NCBI GenBank assembly: GCA_038503035.1
Contig: JAVSML010025175.1
Coordinates: 248,001 to 312,000, forward strand
Reading direction: 5' to 3'
DNA length: 64,000 nucleotides
Source: Crocodylus rhombifer
Taxonomy: Eukaryota; Chordata; Crocodylia; Crocodylidae
The translations under genes and the position numbers were made by a program. Below the pieces are notes generated by a model, which searched no databases, was not told the origin of the DNA, and was given only the letters and a program-made list of their open reading frames with translations. Positions 36,988 through 48,274 of this stretch are shown piece by piece (position 1 is the stretch's first letter; each line of letters begins with the position of its first letter).

Positions 36988-37326
36988 CTGTGAAAGAAAT
37001 GTGTAAAACGTCTTAGAACATTTCCACTGCTGGCCTTCTTTCTTCCTCTCATTGCCCCCCGCAAATTAAACATTCTTCACACAGCCTCTGGGGAGGCCAG
37101 GAAGGGAAAAAAGACCATCCACCTTAGTTATTTCCATGAGCTTGCCTACTCCTATCACATCATGCTTCCTCTTGCTGCAAAAGTAAAACAGGTTAAGAAA
37201 TATAAGCAGTCTCTAGCTTTACCTATACCTCCTCAGCATCTCCCTGCATTATATCGCTCTGCCCTGTATCCAGCTCCAAACTGAATGGAAAATACAGGTA
37301 ATAGAATTTGGTGAAACCATTTAGAT

Positions 37327-37604
37327 CAGGGGTTTTCAACCTTTTTTTAAGGAGTGTACCTATTCCGGTGGCAGCGGCTGGACACAGGGGTGGCGGGGTG
37401 GCAGTGGCTGGACATGGAGCCAGGGGGGCTTGCACATGGCGGTGGCGCAGGGTAATGGATGGCGGCTGGTGTGTACAAATTCTCCCCCAGCACTCGCCCC
37501 CTGCTTCCCCTCCCCGGGAGGTGGCAGCACAGGGTAGCGGGTGGTAGCACTTTATCCCCACCCATCCATGCGTACCCCCTAGCACCTTTCCAAGACAACC
37601 CCTG
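37327..37604 (-). mobile_element. Non-autonomous hAT-type element (278 bases)
   Basis: The ends are CAGGGGTTTTCAACC and (reverse) CAGGGGTTGTCTTGG, flanked by ATTTAGAT (37319-37326) and GTTTAGAT (37605-37612), a 7-of-8 match as expected of an 8-base hAT target duplication. The interior is GC-rich and resembles, in opposite orientation, the element at 13697-14066. No transposase is encoded. Confidence 0.85.
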
Positions 37605-38458
37605 GTTTAGATTATGCTCCCCACCCTCAAATCAATCTTCTTTTTGAAATTGCAGAGATGCTGCTATAATTGAGATGACAGATTATGACAAACAGTCCCA
37701 CAGCATCCTAGTAGCTGGACCAACTTGCAGTCTCAACTAGAAAGCTAATAAAAGTAATTAATTTCCTCAGCTCCTAGCACCCCTGAAGAATCTGTATGAT
37801 CCTAATGCAGGCAAGAAAAACACAGAATTGTCAAGAAGCCTTTTGAGGCATTTCAGTGCAGGGAAAACCTGCCACTATTTTATCATGGAGTCCCATAAGT
37901 TTTCAGCCCGACGACTTTCCAGGCTTTCTCTCAGACTATGAGGAGGTGATAAACACCAGGTCTCATGAACATGCATATCAGCAGCAAGACAAAATGGAAG
38001 ACTGGAGAATCTATTCACTTTAGCTACCATTCAGGACAATATTTAAAACACATTTATGTCCTACTGACATGTTTCCAAGTTAAAAGCTTTGACTAAAAAC
38101 TCCTCCCCAAAGACGGCGATTCCAGTAGTTAGCAAATAAATTATGTTGTATATTGCCAGAAATGCTTAGACTTCTTTTGTGGAAAGGCTCAGACATTTGG
38201 ATGATGAACTGGTACGGCATTCTCCTTGTGAGATGACAAAGCCTGGGAAGGAAGATCTTGTACACAGGTATGGCAGTATGTCCCAGAATAAACATTTAAA
38301 ATACCTGAGTCCTTGTGCTAAATCCAATGACCTAACATTTTTTAAAATGACTAGCGACTATTGAGCACCCAAAAATGTATACACCAAACTGAGACATTTT
38401 CAGGGAACTAGATTTTCAGAATATTCTGAGATTCTCAAGACTCTGAAAATGTAGGCAC

Positions 38459-39588
38459 TGTGACAGGGCACTTAGCTTGTCTGTCACTTTAAGAAGGGAA
38501 GATGCTGCATAAGAAGCAGACTGCAGGTGTGGCAGGGGCCAATTAGAGAGACACCTGACCAGAAGGGGGCTGGACTTGAAGCATAAAAGCCCAGGCCCTG
38601 AGCTGGTCAGGCAGGCTAGCCCTAAGGGCCATGGAGAGAGGAGTTCCTGGCAGAAAGGCTGCAACAGGGCTCTTGGGTAACATCTGAACTGGGGTACGCA
38701 ACTCTGGAGGTTTCTGGATGGGACTAAGGGGTGGAAGAGATCCCAATCAGCCTGTAAATGGAGAGGCCTGGGAGCAAGGTGTGGTAAGCCCATAGCCCAC
38801 AGGGGACAGTAACAGGCCTGGGATAGAGAGGCCTGAGAGATAGGGCTAGAGAGCCTGTGGCCTGGAGAAGGACAGGAGAGAGCAGAGAAACAGAGAGCCA
38901 GGAAACAAGGAGGGCCAGGGTGCCCATGGTCTCAATTGGCCTAATAGCAGGGCCAGGGTCTAGGAAGACTGAAGGTCAGGGACCACTGCCAAGGACCAAG
39001 GGGGTCAGAGGGCCCATAGCCAAGAGAGAGATGTACACAAGGCAAGGGAGCCCAGAGATTGGGGCCAGGGGCCCAAAGCTCAGGAGAAGTGGAGATGGGA
39101 GGGTAGGATGCAGTATCCAGGAGTAGTTCACAGAGACAAAGTGCCTGGGTGAGGAGTGCAGGCTGAGATGCTATGCTCAGGAGTAGCTATAAGAGATAAA
39201 GTTCCTGGGTGGAGAAAGCAAGCCTAGAAGCCACACCCGGGAGTAGCCAAACTAGGCAAAGTGCCTGGGAAGGGAGGCCGGGAACACAGGGACTGAGGCC
39301 AAGGCCCAAGAGGACTGATGACAGACATGCTTGATAACACCTGCGAGGCACAGGCATGGTGTACGGGGCAGTTGGAGCCACATTGTAAGCCCTTAAAGTA
39401 AAGTAGAGCTGCCTGAATACCAACATGGGATTGGGGATCGCTGGGGCAGATTCCCTTTCTCAAAGCTCAAAGAACAACAAGGCATGGCAGGAAAGATGAA
39501 GTGAAGCAAGGCTGAGGAGTGAGGGCAGAGCACAGGCTGAGCAGCCACCATGGGAGTGTCACATCCGCATGGGAGTGCACTTGTTACA
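38459..39588 (+). mobile_element. Solo LTR with 5-base target duplication
   Basis: The 1130-base unit begins TGTGACAGGG and ends TTGTTACA, so it has the TG...CA ends of an LTR. It is bounded on both sides by GGCAC (38454-38458 and 39589-39593), a perfect 5-base duplication. A CATAAAAGCC box near 38581 followed by G-rich leader-like sequence suggests plus orientation, antisense to SLC4A4. It contains about three copies of a 60-base tandem repeat at 39119-39285 (each starting GGAGTAG). No internal retroviral or gypsy genes are nearby, so this is a recombined solo LTR. A 5-base duplication fits gypsy-type or ERVL-type elements; I cannot choose. Confidence 0.82.
39119..39285 (+). repeat. Tandem repeat of about 60 bases inside the solo LTR
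   Basis: Units start at about 39119, 39180 and 39240, each with GGAGTAG, then a variable part, then a core close to AAAGTGCCTGGG. The copies are diverged. Tandem arrays of this kind in LTRs often act as enhancer or leader repeats, but no function can be read here. Confidence 0.7.
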
Positions 39589-40662
39589 GGCACCATAAAG
39601 AAACACTACACCTAGCTTCTCACAAGTCCCTAATTAGCACTGGAATACCAAATGGAATGTGTTCAGAGCTTAGCTGGTGTTGACCACAGGGTTTGCGTCG
39701 CTCATTCTGTTTGATGACATTTGAATTATTTATGCCCTAAAATGTCATCTTTGAACATTTGTAATTTATGCATTGTGCATAACCATTGACACTCACACCC
39801 ATGAAAGCAGGCTTATACAATCAAAAAAAGGGGAGTGGGGGTGGGAGAGGAGAACCACAGACTATCACAATTTCCCTGAGAAAACTGTTACAAAAACACC
39901 CAGTGGCGAGAAAACACCAAAGGAAACGTTAATAGACAAGGCTGTTCAAGTTCTGTCCCCAGTACTGTAAATGACATTAACTAGAAAGCTTGAAAAGATC
40001 TGCAAGAATTGTAAGCACTTTGCTCCCAGATATTTCTATAATCATTGATACTTAGAAATAAACCAGTTTCTTGTTCAACATGCAAAACACACCTAGCTGC
40101 AACAAAGTACCTGGAATGAGTTTTATGGAATGCCAGGAGCATTGCTAGTGAGTTCCAAGTGGCAGACTGGCCTGAAACCCTCTAAACGTGGAAACTTCAG
40201 CAGCTTTGAAATCAGCCTCCTTGGGCTGACTGGTAAGAGGAGAGGAGCATCTTATCAGTCACCTGGGCCCTTAAGGATAGGGCACAACCTGTGCCATTTT
40301 TTCATCCAAGGAGCAAAGATGGCAGCAGCCCCGCTTCAGGGGAGCTTGCCTCTTTTCCCATTCAAAGGGGGAAAAAGCAGTTATTCCAGCCACAACTCAC
40401 TGCATCATTATCTTGAGGTGGCTGAAGCTCTGCTGACCTATCCATGGTTATAGAGCCCAGACTGAAAAAGCCAACCATCCAAGGGAGAACACATTTTAGA
40501 CATCAAAATGATGCACATCAGTGACAATTTACTACAGTGATTTAACAGTAGTGTGACCTCCAATTAAGCCTGGATAGCAGAATGCTTAAAGGCACAAGGG
40601 TGCTATTTTGTTTAAGAGCATACAGAATAAAAAAATAATTAAAATACTCTAAGGTACGTGTC

Positions 40663-40678
40663 AGGTCAGGTCAGGTCA
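40663..40678. repeat. Short AGGTC tandem
   Basis: AGGTC is repeated three times without spacing, giving overlapping AGGTCA words. It is a tiny microsatellite inside an SLC4A4 intron. Confidence 0.6.
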
Positions 40679-41359
40679 CTGCATTTAATAACTACATTAG
40701 CAGCTATATTTCGTTATTTTAATGCACGCCACAACCTGAGATTAGGGCTCAGAGTAAATCACACTGCAGACAGGCACTTATCCTGTCTCAGTTTTTAAGC
40801 CAGGATTACCAACAGCAAACAAAATACATTGCAAAATGTGACTAAACAAGTCACCTTTTTGCCTTTAAAAAATTAAATCAAATCAAATCCCAGAACATGG
40901 CAAATAGCCATGTTATTACCACTGGCAACAGAAATGCTTATGCTGAAAACACATACCGTAAAGGGTAAAATAAAATGGAGACAGGAATACAGGAATACAA
41001 GATAGTTAAAGTGTAAACACAATAGGATGAGAAGCAATGCTCAGTTAGAAGACATAACTTGTCAATAAACACAGGAGTCTCATAGGCAGGGGGAAGGTGA
41101 GACTTCATTCTTGGAAATTAAACCCCAGTTGTAGCTGGTGACATCTGGAAGAGCAAAAGCAACACTGGCAAGGAAAAGTTTGCTCAGGACAGGACTAACC
41201 TGGCTATAGCTTGGGAAAGAACATGTTAGGTCTAATCTAAAGCCAGCTGGACAGTAATTCCCCTGAGGAGCCTGACAGCCAGGGAGGAGTACAACTACAG
41301 TTCCCTAGTGTTAACTAGCAAGAGGGGCATTCATTTTGTAGTTGCGGAGAGCTCCTTAC

Positions 41360-41521
41360 ATCATCATTGTCACTGTCCAGACTGCCCTTCTTCTTCTTTT
41401 TCTTCTTCTCATCCTCTCTCTTTTTCTTGTCCTTTTCTGGAATGACGTCATCAAGGAAACTGAGGTCATGCTGGGAAAAGAGGTAGTCCATGGCTTTTCT
41501 GACTGCAACAAGTGCCAGGAT
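41360..41521 (-). CDS. SLC4A4: SLC4A4 coding exon (last helix and polylysine cytosolic tail)
   Basis: This 162-base, phase-0 exon (54 codons) has the acceptor CTATCAG and the donor GTAAGG. It begins [20 protein letters not shown] and ends GSLDSDNDD. The end of the membrane domain is followed by a strongly basic tail with a run of seven lysines. The motifs LDDV and DNDD, reported as carbonic anhydrase II contact motifs of NBCe1, are both present, as is the KKGS context of the serine reported to be a PKA target in the kidney isoform. This is the last exon shared by all C-terminal isoforms; splicing here decides between the two tails. Confidence 0.97.
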
Positions 41522-44520
41522 CTGATAGGATAGAAATTTAGTATTCCTTTATTTAAGGTTACCATTTCCTGCCCCCTTTCACTTACTTATATTGTGACCT
41601 TTAATCAGGCACATAGCCTTACCCTGTGTATTCAATTTGATAACATTCTTCACCCAAATACCTCACGTCTGGCTGTAAATTAACATGCCTGGAATCTGAT
41701 TAGCTACAGGTAAAACTCATGTCAGATTAGCTCCTTGCATTGGAAGCCAAGTTGGACTCCATCTTTTTAAGTCTTATGTTACCATGAGTCAGTATAAACA
41801 ACAGAAACAATATACAGGCATACAGACTAATCTGCCACAGCTACTGTATAACAGATACCATTTTATTTACCATCTACTGCTGGGAACTGAGGGAAAGAGT
41901 GAACAAAGGAAACTGAAGAAACAAGCATTTTTTGTTCTACTCTTGGGCATTTGTTTAGTTTTGGGTGGAGGGCTCTATACATTCAAGTCCTAAGATGCTT
42001 TCTGAATGGTTTCCTTTGAATTTTTCTCAGCATCCCTAGATCTAAAAGCTAGTACAAGCTGGCAAAACAACATACATACTGTGCTAAATTTATACTTGTG
42101 CAAAACTCAAAGTGTTTTGTTCCTCAAGGCACTGGCAGGTTACTTTATTTCTCTTTTGAACTCCATGAATTTCTAATCCAAATTTAGCCATACAGCTAAA
42201 TGTTGCTTGGGCTTGATGTCTTACTTATATTAAATAATGAACAAGCACTGATCTGACATCAGTTGCAGACAAACAGGCAGGCTTGTGCTAAAACACTTTA
42301 ACCTCCCGAGACATTCTGGGCACTTATACATACACATGATGGAGCTCTGCTCCAACATGTGCTAACTACCATGTGTCAGAGCAGACTCAATCGAGTCTGC
42401 TGGTGGAGCGTGCTAATTAGCAGACTCCAGCACCCCCTGCATCACATGTATTCAGTGTCCCCATGTTTCAAAATCACAGCAGAGGTGCTTTAAGTGTCAC
42501 CATACACTTGTACTAATGTGCATTCATTTATATTGGAGGTATTAAATTTAATGTGCATTAGGAAAAGGGCATCAAAGTATGTGTAGATGCACCCACTGCA
42601 AGACAAATTGCTTCTGTATTAAACATATTTTGTTTAAAAGTAAACAGAGGATTTCTCTACTTGCATTCTTGTACATTAGCGCCATCAAATGAAGTTATGA
42701 GGCTAAATCTGGCCCAGTTGCCCCCATTTAACTCCACTGTTGTCAATAGGATTACATAGATGTAATAAACTGGCCTATAAGTACAGCATGTTAAGAATTC
42801 TGTTTATTGTGCACAGGAAGAAACAGGAGGCAAAACAGCCTGTCTTGGATGCAATGGCAAACAAGAGAAAAATAACTGTAGTCCCTCAGGGCCAGACCCT
42901 ATTCTATCTACTAGGAGCCTAAACAGAGACACCTAAGTGCCAGCTTATACCATTCTGCTCAAGCCCCTGGACATCCTGTAATGCATCTCTTTTTATAGCA
43001 TGTTGTCATCTTAACATTAAAACTAAGTCACAAAAAAGCAGCAAGGAGGAGGATGACCCACTCACCTTCTGTACTAACCATTTCTCAGTGACTCAAGCAA
43101 GATAGTATAGGATCCCACTTAAGTTCCAAATCTGTGGAACAGGATCAAGCCTAAGTATGCAGATGCAGCTTTTAAGTAGGATCTGCTTGTTTTTAAGACA
43201 CACTGAGGTTGTCTCACTGTTATCATCCTTGTTCCTTCTGATTTCATTTGTATTCAAAGTAAATGTGTTCCTTTATTTTTCACCTGTTTATTCTCCCTCC
43301 CTTTCTTAAACAATACATTTCATACCTGCAACTAGACTTGCTCTTTAGCAAAACCTGAAACCAGTTTGGTCCAGGATTTATTATAAAAGTTTCAGCTTTA
43401 GCTTAGTTGAAATCTGGTCTAGCTTCAAGTTGGAGGCCACAGTCTATACAGTCCAAATAAACAGTGGAACTGTACGTAGCATTGTTCCAGGCACTCAAAA
43501 CTTGGACTGAAGCTTTCACTCTGAAACCCAGAATTCTGTTTATACCAACCATAAAGTAAAGAATTAGAAAATGGCTTGATCTGTGCCATTTTGTTTTGGA
43601 TTTGACTTCTCCTAAGATTCATGTGTTCATGTAGGTTTGAGGATGTTCTTGAGCCTTGGATCCTGCTTCCAAGTCTGAACTTCCCCCAAAAGTGTGGGAT
43701 CATGGGAATTCCAATAATCATCCAATGTCTATGGTGTGACTGCTGTTTAACTCATCGCTGAGAATAATTACTGTGCACTTGTCTCTTTACTATGCATAAA
43801 AACTACATAATAGCTTGAATAAAGCCATATACCTTTGCATAGTATGATCTGTTGGGTGAACAGTTCAACCTTTGACATCTCAAAGTGAATCTATTATGCG
43901 CTATTTAAAGAACACACACCACCCTAATGATACAATGAAAACATGAAACATTAACTTTTATGGCACAAAAGTTTCAAGAGGAGAAGTTTCTAATTAAAGA
44001 TTCTTTATTTAATCAAGTAACTTTTTCAATTTTTCTCTCTATCACAGAAGTGAGCACAGGTCTGCCTTCAAATACTTTTGCTTTTGTTGTCGTTTGGGCT
44101 CTTAAAAAGCAATGAAGCAGTTTACTGTGCCATGTTTCATGTGGACTAGAAAGGAAAAGCAATACACCTTTCACCTGTTCAGGTTTCTTAGGAGGAGCTC
44201 ATGGGAAACATGACCTTGGCAGCAAATAGGGTCAAAAGGAATTGCAGTTTCCTGGAAAAGATTAACTTTACAGGCTCATTTTCCACGAGAGTATTTAGAA
44301 GGCTGCCATGACCAGCAAGAGCAGAGGAGATGGAAGGCATTCACTGCGTAGTCTCTATCAGTGAAATGGGTGGCATGTCATGAGTTCTATGCTAGGGCCT
44401 CTGAGGAGGGAGACAGCAGGACTTGCTTTGTGGGGTTTGAATGAAGTGGAAGGTTACAAGAAGGAAAGGGAGGTTGAGGTAGGAGAAAAATACAACCAGA
44501 TATAGGAGAGCCCCACCTAC
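41522..44520 (-). other. SLC4A4 intron
   Basis: The intron is mostly unique-looking. At 42318-42593 there is a possible MITE whose ends (GGGCACTTATACATAC and, reversed, GGGTGCATCTACACATAC) resemble the 29991-30173 element. No target duplication is visible for it, so it is not scored separately. Confidence 0.75.
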
Positions 44521-44694
44521 CATGACTGGGAATATGATAGCAGCCACAGTTGACTTGAGTATCCACAGGAGAGCCAGACAGACCACCTGCAGGAACGTGA
44601 ATAGGTGGACCCGGCGCAAAGGGACATGACGCAGGTAGATAAAGTCAGGCTGATGTTTCAGAGGCATTAGAAGCAGCTTTAGACGGTCCATGAA
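44521..44694 (-). CDS. SLC4A4: SLC4A4 coding exon (TM13-14 region)
   Basis: This 174-base, phase-0 exon (58 codons) has the acceptor TTCTGTCAAG and the donor GTAGGT. It starts [18 protein letters not shown], passes through the cytosolic loop [12 protein letters not shown], and ends with the hydrophobic run [20 protein letters not shown]. The LLLMPLKHQ wording is diagnostic for SLC4A4: the paralogs A7, A8 and A10 have a MPAKHQ loop. The open frame continues past the donor into the intron for about 40 codons, but the sequence there no longer resembles the family. Confidence 0.97.
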
Positions 44695-46510
44695 CTTGAC
44701 AGAAGAAAACAAGGAAATGTTAAATGGTACATTACCTTGAACAGCTGATGCACAATAGCCAAGTGGCAGATGGCTTGTCAAATCAGGATTTATGAACCAG
44801 TGATATAAAAACAAACAAACAAAAAACCCCAAACCAGCCAAACCAAACTGGTAGACATGCTTTATTTTGAACAGACTTTGGGTGTTTTTGGCCAAACAAG
44901 CTATATTTTTAAAACTTTGGAACAAAAATTAGACTCCAAAAACCTAAATAGAAGTCACCTGATGTTCTGGAAGTGCTGAGGCGGTGAACCCTGACCCAAC
45001 CCCACCTGGATTCAATAGTAGTTGTGGGTACTGGACACTTCTCAGAGTCAGGGCAATCACTTTGAGATCTCCAGCTATTAATTTTGTAGCCTAACTTCAG
45101 GCATCCATGTTTGTCAACATATAAAATGAGAAGCTACAGGCAGATTCCATAAAAGGTGTGAATGGATGCACTGCAACTGTCTTGATTTCAAATGGAGCCT
45201 CACTCATTTCCAGAAAATGAGAATTTAGCTGTTTTAAGGAAGGAATGCCAGAAACCTGAGTAAAGACAACTGTCCTGATGATTCATACCTTTCTAATGTA
45301 CCCCACTGAAATGAGCTCCTAAGACTCATGAACACTAAAAGACACTGTTTAAAGATAACACCTTTTCCAAATAATTGGCATAAAAATAAAGAGAAGTTAG
45401 CAATAATGAGCTAAACTGAAGAGCTAATCAGCAGGACAGCTCCATAGACAACACTTCAGTTGAAGATATTTTTCCTTTGCTCAAATGTCCTGAGATAGTC
45501 AAAAAGGACATCCTATGGCCCTCAGACCACCGGGACTGGAGCACAGAAGAAACTCCATTCAGCAGAACCAGATGAAGATGAATGCTACATTTGGCATGCT
45601 ATTCCTTGCCAGAATCCTAGGCTTTTGCCCACTTTTGGCTCATGCTGAAACCAAATTAATCTCAGTCTTGTTCAGAAAGTTCGTTAGAACCTCAAGTGCC
45701 ACTTTCCTTGCCCTGCCTTCTGCCTAACTTTAGATTAACACTGCTAACTACCTCTCTCAATCTAGCAAGCAAAAGCTAAGGCCATTTCAAGGAACCAAAT
45801 AAATTCTTATGGCATTCCCAGAACTCACAGTCCCTTCCTAATAAAACACTGCTAAATACTAAAGAAGGGTACAATTAACATGGTGTCAGAAAGTAACAGA
45901 AACACTTCCAGCCTCCTGATGTCAATTAGAGCCTGAACTGTGAGAAAGGCCCCCTTTACTGTTATTTCCTTGGTGACAAAGAAAGAGACCTTGGCTTTGC
46001 TCAGTTCATGAATAGCAATGTTCACACTGCTTCACACTGAAGAATAGCACCACCACAAAAAAATCACATTAACTTTTTTCACTTTAAAGCAGCTGGCCCA
46101 ATTAAAGGCCCACATATCTCAGAAGCACACTGGCACCTTAAGTAAGCACACACTGTTCTCAGCACTGGTGTGTCCGTAAGGAAGGGGCTGTAGATGGTTT
46201 TATTCACACTGATACCACCACTTACAAAGATCATGATTGCCACTTACAAAGATCATGATTGCTTCTGGTGGCATCCACCATGGCTTAGAAAGTCAGAATT
46301 GTGCTAGCTTCTTGCTGAGATGTTTATTTAAAATCTCACTCACATGCCATTTGCTAAACTTGATGGGATTGTTTGAAATGAAACTGAGGTGAAGGAGAAG
46401 AGAAAGGGCAGGCAGCTATAACAAAAGCAATTGTTAATGATTACCCTTCAGTGACAAGGTCCTTCAGACAATCTAGTCTTAACTATCAAAGGGGCCTTGA
46501 CTGAACTTAC
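44695..46510 (-). other. SLC4A4 intron
   Basis: A 1816-base intron with no recognised transposon. It contains a 22-base direct tandem duplication (CCACTTACAAAGATCATGATTG) at about 46217-46261. Confidence 0.8.
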
Positions 46511-46579
46511 CTGCACTCCATTAAGGGAAGCAACGCCCATGTACAGGAACACCCCATAGAGCACAGGCATGGGAATAAA
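46511..46579 (-). CDS. SLC4A4: SLC4A4 coding exon (TM12 region)
   Basis: This 69-base, phase-0 exon (23 codons) has a CCCTTAG acceptor and a GTAAGT donor. It encodes [19 protein letters not shown] then NGVQ, a very highly conserved SLC4 membrane segment equivalent to band 3 TM12 (IPLAVLFGIFLYMG). It is too short to stand out as an open reading frame and was found by looking for the segment expected between EQRVTG and FMDRLK. Confidence 0.95.
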
Positions 46580-48274
46580 CTAAGGGAAGCAAAAAAAAAA
46601 AAGAATGGGAAAAACAGAATAAATAACTGGACACCTGGAGCTAATTCACAGAGTAATGCATCTCATACCGTATGCTAACTTGGAATTTCTCAGCTATTTG
46701 AACACTGCAAAGTAACGGAAACCAGCCACCTTGACTCAGTCGTTCTCAGTCATTTAATGAATGGGTGTGCATTAGTAGTGTTAAAAATAGACAGGGCAAA
46801 GAATGAATGAGCCTAGTTCTTTCCTATCTGAACAATTACAACATCAAAATCTGTCCAACAGACAAAGGAAGTTAAGCCTTCCAGCTTTTCAAGTCAAAAT
46901 AAGCTAAGTAACTATGGGCAGGAAAAGGTGCTTTGGTAAGGTTCAAAGGTATCTTAGGTAAGATTAGAAGCAGATATAGTCCTGTGGCATTTCCAGTCTC
47001 TAGAAGTCTTGGAAGTCTAATTCTCATGAGTTCCAAACCAGAGATCAGATAATTGCACAAACTGAACTTCTACTTCCTCTTGCAAGCTTTAATTTATAAC
47101 TTGTGACAACCTAATGATTGAGAGCTACAGCCTGTGCTTTAAGAAGCTAGCTACCTGAGGAAATCACCAGCTTTCTGCTCCCCTCAGTATTACATCGACC
47201 CTCTCCAACCCCATCTGTTAAATGCCTATCCCAGATACTTGGATCGGACTGCCCACTCTAATGCAAGGGCTTCAAAGCACTTTAAAAGTTTTTAATGATT
47301 AAGACTCGGTCACAGTCACAGTGCATGGGAGAGAAGGTAGATAACCATTTCTCTTTCTCTCTCGCTGTCACACATATGCACACACACACATACACTGCAC
47401 CTAATCCCCTCTAGCATGGAACATGGGGGTTATTGCAAAGCAACAGATGGCAGCACATGGTAATTTACATGCAGTTAAAAATATCTGGCATGCCAGCCTT
47501 GGACAAAAACCCTTTGTAAACAGCAGAACAACTGTGTAGTTTGCCAAAAACAAGAGAGTTCCCCAGCTGAGCAGCAGAGTTATGTATGATGTGACGGTAA
47601 TAGAAATTTCTGAGTACAGTTCAAATTCAGGATTTGCTTTAAATCCTTAATGTAATTTATTTTACTCCCAGCATAAACGAGTGAATGATTACTGTACAAG
47701 TCACCCTGTGGTGAGAAAAGCAACTAGTGCAATGACCAGCAACCACCACTGAATGGCAGGCACAGTACATTCAATGTCCTTTCGAGAGTAGAGTCAAGGC
47801 GTTTCTATTTCCACTGTACAACTTAAGGAGGCCAATAGAATGGCAATAATTTACCTTGTTGCTGTAATACCCATTACATTATTAATGGTTTACTAACTTA
47901 TAAACACAATAGCATACAAAATCCCCTTGAGACCCTCATACCACATGCATTTAGTTTTAATCGCACAAACAGCTGCAATGAAGTCAAGGAGATTACTCAT
48001 ATGCCTAAAGTTAAGCATGTGCTTAAGTCCTTGCAGGATCAAGACTTTAATGAGTCTATGATCCCCATATCTTAGCTGAGTCTCATTCTCCCATCACTTT
48101 CTATCAGCTTGTTGGCTGTAAATTAATCCTTCACAGTAGCATCAATTGTGACACTAGCTTTGCTAAATGTGATTTGCTGGTGTTCAGTATTAAAACTTGA
48201 TTGATTTTCCTGGTGGCCACTTCTGACAGCCTTCTGATGTGAGGACTGTACTAGGAAAAAAGGTCACTCTACTT

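Larger units (their letters stand above)
36988..41359 (-). other. SLC4A4 intron upstream of the 97-base exon
   Basis: This 4372-base intron contains a hAT-type element (37327-37604) and a solo LTR (38459-39588). A short tandem of AGGTC lies at 40663-40678. The rest is unremarkable unique-looking sequence. Confidence 0.85.

Noticed and set aside
42318..42593. Second MITE of the 29991-30173 type
   Set aside because: Terminal similarity is only partial and no target duplication could be found, so it is mentioned under the intron but not called.
44392..44520. Extension of the TM13-14 exon past its donor ([12 protein letters not shown])
   Set aside because: A consensus GTAGGT donor follows FPVM, and the next exon resumes the family sequence with ILALVAVRK; the extension is intron read in frame.
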